A stretch of DNA of 44,632 nucleotides from WJMT01 sp964599635. GTDB taxonomy: Bacteria; Acidobacteriota; Aminicenantia; Aminicenantales; Aminicenantaceae. The stretch lies in the NCBI GenBank assembly GCA_964599635.1, contig CAZRGM010000019.1:1-44632 (forward strand), written 5' to 3'. The first letter of the stretch is position 1, and each line of letters starts with the position of its first letter. Below, in pieces: positions 40,487-44,632 of this stretch. The notes below the pieces were generated by a model, which was given only the letters and a program-made list of their open reading frames with translations, was not told the DNA's origin and ran no database searches. A program made the translations under genes and the position numbers.

Positions 40487-41608
40487 TTGAAGAAACACTT
40501 GATCATTTTCATCGATTCGTTACCATTCTTGCGGTTGTCCTTGGGGGGATTTATCTCGAGCTTGCCTACGCAAGTTCGGCTCATCCCAAATCTAGGCTAC
40601 AGCGTCAACTTGTTACCAGAGCTATTTTGCGGTTTATCTCCAGATAAAGTTGGGTTCTATGGTGAATGGACCTACGATCCTGACAGTACACCTTTAAGAT
40701 CTCAAACAGTGGGCAAGGTATTGCAAATCATGGCTAAAACCAATTATTTCCTTGACCGCCTTATTCATAAGGGACTTGGGCGGTTGATGAAGGTGAATAT
40801 GGCCCAAGTTCCCTTCGACCTATTGCCCTTTTTTAGTCACTGCGGTAAATCGGTCTATAGTCCTCCTCTTTCAGAAAAAGCTTTTTTTTCCATGCCCGAA
40901 TCGGCATTTAAGCTCATTCTTGCCCAAGAAGTACATGGTAAGGGAATGGGATTGAGAGATGATGTGGTGTTCTCGAGTGCCCATCGTGCTTTGTCCACTA
41001 ATCTTTTTCTATCATTGGTTGACTTGGACGGTTTTGGGCACAAATTCGGCGTTGGTTCGCCCGAACACGACCTTTACATTAAATATCTCGATAAAGAAAT
41101 TGCCATACTATGGGAGGCTTTTTGTAAAGCCAATAAGGGGGATGAATGTCGGTTGTTCGTGCTTTCTGATCACGGCATGTCTAATGTGAACCAAGTTATC
41201 AATTTTAACATTCAATCACGATTTGGTCCTCCTAGTCCATCGAGATATGTCTATTTCCTCGACTCCACGATTTTGCGTGTTTGGGCTAAGGACAATAAAA
41301 TTCGCAGGGATATTCAGGACTACCTATCTGGACAAAAGGCAGGCCGATTAATTACCACAGAGGAACGTAAAGAATTGGGTTTATTGGCCTCTTATGTGGG
41401 AGATCTGCTTTATGTAGTGGAAGAAGGCTATGTTTTCCTTCCAAGTTTCCATGGATTGCGCCTCATGAAAGGAATGCATGGATACCATCCAAACACACTC
41501 TTCCAACACGCAGTTTTATGTTGTTCCGATAAGCTTACTGTAGATTCAACCATGTACTCTCGTGGAGTTTTCGCACTAATCCGGAATTCCCTCTTGAACA
41601 AAGTATGA
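40487..41608 (+). CDS. AlkP-superfamily phosphodiesterase/nucleotide pyrophosphatase-like enzyme
   Basis: This 373-residue protein begins at TTG with GGGAGGA 6 bases upstream. Metal-ligand motifs of the alkaline phosphatase superfamily are present: IIFIDS (Asp10), VDLDGFGHKFG (Asp181, His185), LSDHGM (Asp228-His229) and a C-terminal MKGMHGYHP. The nucleophile region (GYSVNLLPELFCGLSPDKVGFYGEW) lacks the common Thr but has Ser39. No signal peptide is apparent, so it is probably cytoplasmic. It may hydrolyse a phosphodiester in nucleotide sugars or add phospho-groups to glycan. It overlaps the next gene by 4 bases. Confidence 0.8.
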   Translation: MKKHLIIFIDSLPFLRLSLGGFISSLPTQVRLIPNLGYSVNLLPELFCGLSPDKVGFYGEWTYDPDSTPLRSQTVGKVLQIMAKTNYFLDRLIHKGLGRLMKVNMAQVPFDLLPFFSHCGKSVYSPPLSEKAFFSMPESAFKLILAQEVHGKGMGLRDDVVFSSAHRALSTNLFLSLVDLDGFGHKFGVGSPEHDLYIKYLDKEIAILWEAFCKANKGDECRLFVLSDHGMSNVNQVINFNIQSRFGPPSPSRYVYFLDSTILRVWAKDNKIRRDIQDYLSGQKAGRLITTEERKELGLLASYVGDLLYVVEEGYVFLPSFHGLRLMKGMHGYHPNTLFQHAVLCCSDKLTVDSTMYSRGVFALIRNSLLNKV

Positions 41609-42777
41609 AGAAAAATAGAATTCTCTTTGTCAGCCCCACAGCCCGTGTCGGTGGCGGGGGTGAGGTCGGGTTAACGAATATAATCAAGTCACTAGATCGA
41701 ACTAGTTATGACTGCGCCGTTGCGGTTCCGTTTGACGGCGGATACACGGATACATGGGGAAAACTGGGTTGTAAGCTATATGAACTTCCTATGAGGTCAT
41801 TAACAGGGGAATCGGATGTTAGATCTTTTGACCTCTGCTTTCAAATGAGACTTCTACTTTCGTTTGGCAAGACCCAAAAGAGGTTGTTCCACATCTTAAG
41901 TGAATTTCGTCCACAAACCGTATATGTCAATTCATTTTGGGCAGTCTTTTATGTTGCTTGGCTCTCCCGATTAATGGGAATACGTGTTATTTGGCATGTT
42001 CGTGACTTGATCCGTTCTACCTCATTTAATCGTTTATGCGTAACTTTAATATCTAAATCTGTTTGTAATATAATTGCTATATCTAGGGCTGTTGGAGAGG
42101 CTCTAATTAGGATAGGAGCTCCTACATCTAAAATATCTCTCGTTCATAATGGAATTGATTTGGAACGATTTGACATTCAGAGATTTGATGAGCCAACCCA
42201 TATCAAATTGGAACTTGGTTTTTCAAAAGAAAATTTTATTGTACTAGCGGTTGGCCGGATAATTCCTCGAAAAGGATATGATACTATTATAAAAGCAGTC
42301 GGTTTGCTCTCAAATGAGTATCCCAATATACGGCTTGTTATTATTGGAGAACCATATGATTATGGCAGTCAGCAGTACAAGAAGGAGTTGATCAAATTAG
42401 TAAACAAATTTGGGATTCAAAAAAAGGTTCTATTTGCCGGCAGGAAAAATAATGTGGAATTTTTTATGGCAATGGCTGATGTGTTTGTATCTGCTTCTTG
42501 GGCAGAACCGTTTGGCCGAACTATTGTTGAGGCTATGGGAATGTGCCTTCCTGTTATTGCCACCAATAAAGGAGGCGAACCCGAGATAGTGGATAATAGA
42601 ACCACAGGGATTTTAGTACCTCCAAAAAATGAGCGCAAGCTTGCCTCAGCACTGGAGCTATTGGCAAGAGATAGTGAATTGCGCAGACAAATGGGAAAGG
42701 CTGGTCGACAAAGGGTAAGAAGTTATTTTTCACTTGCCAGGGTTGCCTCTGATATTATAACGATTTTAGAGACATGA
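41605..42777 (+). CDS. GT4-type glycosyltransferase (GT-B fold)
   Basis: This 390-residue protein has the N-terminal GGGGEVGLTNII acceptor loop and C-terminal VGRIIPRKGYDTIIKAVGLL and SASWAEPFGRTIVEAMGMCLPVIATNKGGEPEIV with EX7E, the full GT4 signature. The ATG overlaps the AlkP-type gene stop. A cytoplasmic sugar transferase for repeat-unit synthesis; sugar unknown. Confidence 0.93.
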   Translation: MKKNRILFVSPTARVGGGGEVGLTNIIKSLDRTSYDCAVAVPFDGGYTDTWGKLGCKLYELPMRSLTGESDVRSFDLCFQMRLLLSFGKTQKRLFHILSEFRPQTVYVNSFWAVFYVAWLSRLMGIRVIWHVRDLIRSTSFNRLCVTLISKSVCNIIAISRAVGEALIRIGAPTSKISLVHNGIDLERFDIQRFDEPTHIKLELGFSKENFIVLAVGRIIPRKGYDTIIKAVGLLSNEYPNIRLVIIGEPYDYGSQQYKKELIKLVNKFGIQKKVLFAGRKNNVEFFMAMADVFVSASWAEPFGRTIVEAMGMCLPVIATNKGGEPEIVDNRTTGILVPPKNERKLASALELLARDSELRRQMGKAGRQRVRSYFSLARVASDIITILET

Positions 42778-43005
42778 GATGATCTATTGGATTTCTGATC
42801 ACCTCGTCGGGAAGGTCATTGCTCTATTCCTCCCAATTAAGTGATTGCAACTTAGCATACAAGGGCTTAATTTTTTCCATGATTAGTTTATACACGTATT
42901 TTCTTTCTGTTCGGTCAGAACGCAATTAGCCTTTGGACGAATTTCACATTATTGAGTCATGCATCAAACCGACTTGTATGAGCATAGCTCTATATTGGAA
43001 ATGAC
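42778..43005. other. Intergenic region without recognisable genes
   Basis: A 228-base gap interrupts an otherwise tightly packed operon. I see no small gene, repeat of the 9-bp type or clear promoter, although the following gene probably needs one here. Confidence 0.4.
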
Positions 43006-44391
43006 ATGAACATTAAGAAGCAATGGCCATATGAGAAAATGCTATTGGTAAGTAGCATCAGTATTATTATGCTAATGGCTCTAATATCTATACACACCCC
43101 GATTGTTCCCCTGGGATTTATTAGCATTATCGTATTGCTTTTCTTAGTGATCTTTAAGCCTGTTATGCCTATCCTAATAATTATCGTCATCTTCACATTG
43201 TTTCCTTTTATAGCAGTTTTATGGCCGGTAATAGCTGAAGCGAAATACACAGTGATCAAAGAAGGTATCTATTTGATTGTTTTAGCCGCGGGCTTCCTTC
43301 GACATAAAAGCGGATCAATACAACGCCGTATTTCTTGGGGTTCATCTTGCTTAAGTGTATACGTTGTTACCCTCATATTTTTTTGCGGCGCCACCGCGCC
43401 CAATTTGATGATTGGTCTTATATCTTTACGTGATCATATTGCGTTTATATTGCTTGCATTAGTCATTCCCCATATCATACGCCCCAAAGATCCTAAGAGG
43501 ATTATTGTGACAATACTCATCTTGACGAGTTTGATCGCGCTAATTCACATTATCGACTTTGGGGTTACCCATAAATTCACTTTAGGACATGGCGCTCCTC
43601 GTACCCTACTAAATGCGCTTAATCCAAACATCCTGGGAACCCTCTACGCAACTCAACTAGCGATTCTTATGTGTCTTTGGTGGTATTTGATCAAGAGAAG
43701 TCGTTACAAGTTATTTATGCAGGGTTTGTTGCTGAGCGCAGCTTTGATTTTATCGGTAGCATTGGTTGTAACTCTCTCTCGAAGAAGTATTGTTGCTTTA
43801 GCTTTAGCTGTTCTGATTGGATTCTGGCTTTTAAACAGATCCATTTCGATCAGACGACGAATCTTGATAGTTATTATGGTTTTCCTGGTTGGGTTTTTTG
43901 TGGTCCAACATGCCCCAGAAACTCTGAAAGTGCGTCTTCATAACATTATTCAAATGGATAATGTAGATGTCTTGCGACAGGAAGAACTAAGGACTTTCGG
44001 TTCTGAATACCTATCCAATATGTCTGTACTTCTAACGGGAAGGGGATTCGGTCTTGTGGGCTCTCCTAATCTGCTCCGCGGTGATTATAACTTTTACTAC
44101 CACAACTATTACATTATTTTGCTCTCAGATAGTGGCCTTGTTGGTTTAGGGTTATTTATATTTTCTGTGGGAATCATTTTGCTTCGGCCCCTCTTTCTGA
44201 GAAAAGTCAATCATGATACTGAACCTTTAGTTTCAGCGATATTTCAGGGCTTATTGGTGATTCTCATTAGCAACCTCTTCGGGACAACGCTTATGAGCAT
44301 ACCTGTGAATGTCTTTTTCTGGTGCTATATTGGAGTGATGATCTATCTTCTTAGTCCTTACAAGGTCAAAAGTCATCGGGGTGGGGCATGA
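43006..44391 (+). CDS. O-antigen polymerase/ligase-like membrane protein (Wzy/WaaL type)
   Basis: This 461-residue protein has 10-12 hydrophobic segments and a large loop near the C-terminus with LLTGRGFGLVGSPNLLRGDYNFYYHNYYIILLSDSGLVGLGLF, the Wzy_C pattern with the conserved H-N dyad. Central TLSRRSIVALALAVLIGFWLL is also typical. It polymerises or ligates the lipid-linked repeat unit on the periplasmic face. Wzy and WaaL cannot be told apart here, but with Wzx and Wzz in the locus polymerase is plausible. Confidence 0.88.
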   Translation: MNIKKQWPYEKMLLVSSISIIMLMALISIHTPIVPLGFISIIVLLFLVIFKPVMPILIIIVIFTLFPFIAVLWPVIAEAKYTVIKEGIYLIVLAAGFLRHKSGSIQRRISWGSSCLSVYVVTLIFFCGATAPNLMIGLISLRDHIAFILLALVIPHIIRPKDPKRIIVTILILTSLIALIHIIDFGVTHKFTLGHGAPRTLLNALNPNILGTLYATQLAILMCLWWYLIKRSRYKLFMQGLLLSAALILSVALVVTLSRRSIVALALAVLIGFWLLNRSISIRRRILIVIMVFLVGFFVVQHAPETLKVRLHNIIQMDNVDVLRQEELRTFGSEYLSNMSVLLTGRGFGLVGSPNLLRGDYNFYYHNYYIILLSDSGLVGLGLFIFSVGIILLRPLFLRKVNHDTEPLVSAIFQGLLVILISNLFGTTLMSIPVNVFFWCYIGVMIYLLSPYKVKSHRGGA

Positions 44392-44632
44392 GGATTGGCA
44401 TCAATGAGATTATTCTAAACGATCGTTCATCAGGGAACCGTCAGAGAGAATTATCAGTGCTACCGACATTGTTGGCCGAGTTGCGCTCCCGCAAGTTTGA
44501 TTCCTATGTTTATGTTTCCAGGTCTTTGTCTGAAGCTTTTGTTCAGAGATTGATAGGTGGCATCGACAATTTCCGGGTGATCCAAACAAACGTACCTTCA
44601 GAGCCCGGCTACAAGCGGGCAATAGGAGAGGC
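44388..44632 (+). CDS. Partial CDS, probable glycosyltransferase N-terminus
   Basis: An ATG at 44388 overlaps the polymerase stop (ATGA), and the frame stays open to the right edge for 81 codons. It begins MRIGINEIILNDRSSGNRQREL and continues LSVLPTLLAELRSRKFDSYVYVS. GGGGTGGGG lies just upstream. The MRIGIN start and S-G-x-x-R loop resemble GT-B glycosyltransferases, but only the N-terminal part is visible. Confidence 0.7.
   Translation, partial: MRIGINEIILNDRSSGNRQRELSVLPTLLAELRSRKFDSYVYVSRSLSEAFVQRLIGGIDNFRVIQTNVPSEPGYKRAIGE

Overview
The window is chromosomal DNA from a bacterium with a diderm-type envelope. Lipoproteins, a Wzx/Wzy/Wzz-style polysaccharide locus and an ArnT/PMT-like membrane glycosyltransferase point that way. 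Base composition is AT-rich and patchy, which is common in surface-polysaccharide loci built by transfer. No rRNA, tRNA or phylogenetic marker is present, so I cannot name the taxon; an uncultured candidate-phylum bacterium is plausible but unproven.

Layout. (1) 1-4598, minus strand: a catabolic operon of cyclic amidohydrolase, PLP decarboxylase and Na+/alanine-type symporter, then a repeat-filled gap and the first 20 codons of another gene. (2) 4915-7554: a small membrane protein, a perfect 54-bp tandem duplication and a soluble hybrid histidine kinase. (3) 7664-15786: two DegT aminotransferases facing an operon of SDR, hexapeptide acyltransferase and GT2, then an ArnT/PMT-like GT and a beta-propeller lipoprotein. 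(4) 16047-19213: a good promoter, a lipoprotein, a Wzz-like protein and a WbpA-like dehydrogenase. (5) 17764-26167: an island of toxin-antitoxin-type modules: MNT/HEPN twice, an orphan antitoxin-like ORF, an AAA/DUF4143 ATPase, DUF4258/DUF2283, RelBE-like, UPF0175/DUF3368 and HicAB with a nonsense mutation in hicA. Nearly every module is separated from the next by tandem arrays of a degenerate 9-bp unit (AACGC-A/T/G-A-N-N). (6) 26165-30919: nucleotide-sugar genes gmd, fcl, uxs and ugd, giving GDP-fucose and UDP-xylose precursors. (7) 30978-37367: a truncated HD protein, a flippase, an FkbM methyltransferase, a GT, a sulfotransferase, and an IS110/IS1111-type element joined to the C-terminal half of a second flippase. 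(8) 37392-44632: GT4 glycosyltransferases, a uridine-kinase-like / nucleotidyltransferase / AlkP-superfamily trio, an O-antigen polymerase/ligase-like protein and a partial gene at the right edge.

How it fits together. Most of 7.6-44.6 kb builds and exports a decorated surface glycan: precursor synthesis, amino-sugar formation, chain-length control, flipping, polymerisation, sulfation and methylation.

The most unusual feature is the 9-bp array system. Arrays run into stop codons (wzz-like, hepT, the AAA ATPase, DUF3368) and supply start-codon bases (wbpA, the DUF2283 fragment, gmd). They sit just upstream of extended -10 promoters, and a five-unit block lies in frame inside the fcl coding sequence. 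Two leader types, an ATTCCC/GGGAAT hairpin and a CTCG-rich 33-mer, recur directly before arrays. I do not recognise this as a described element.
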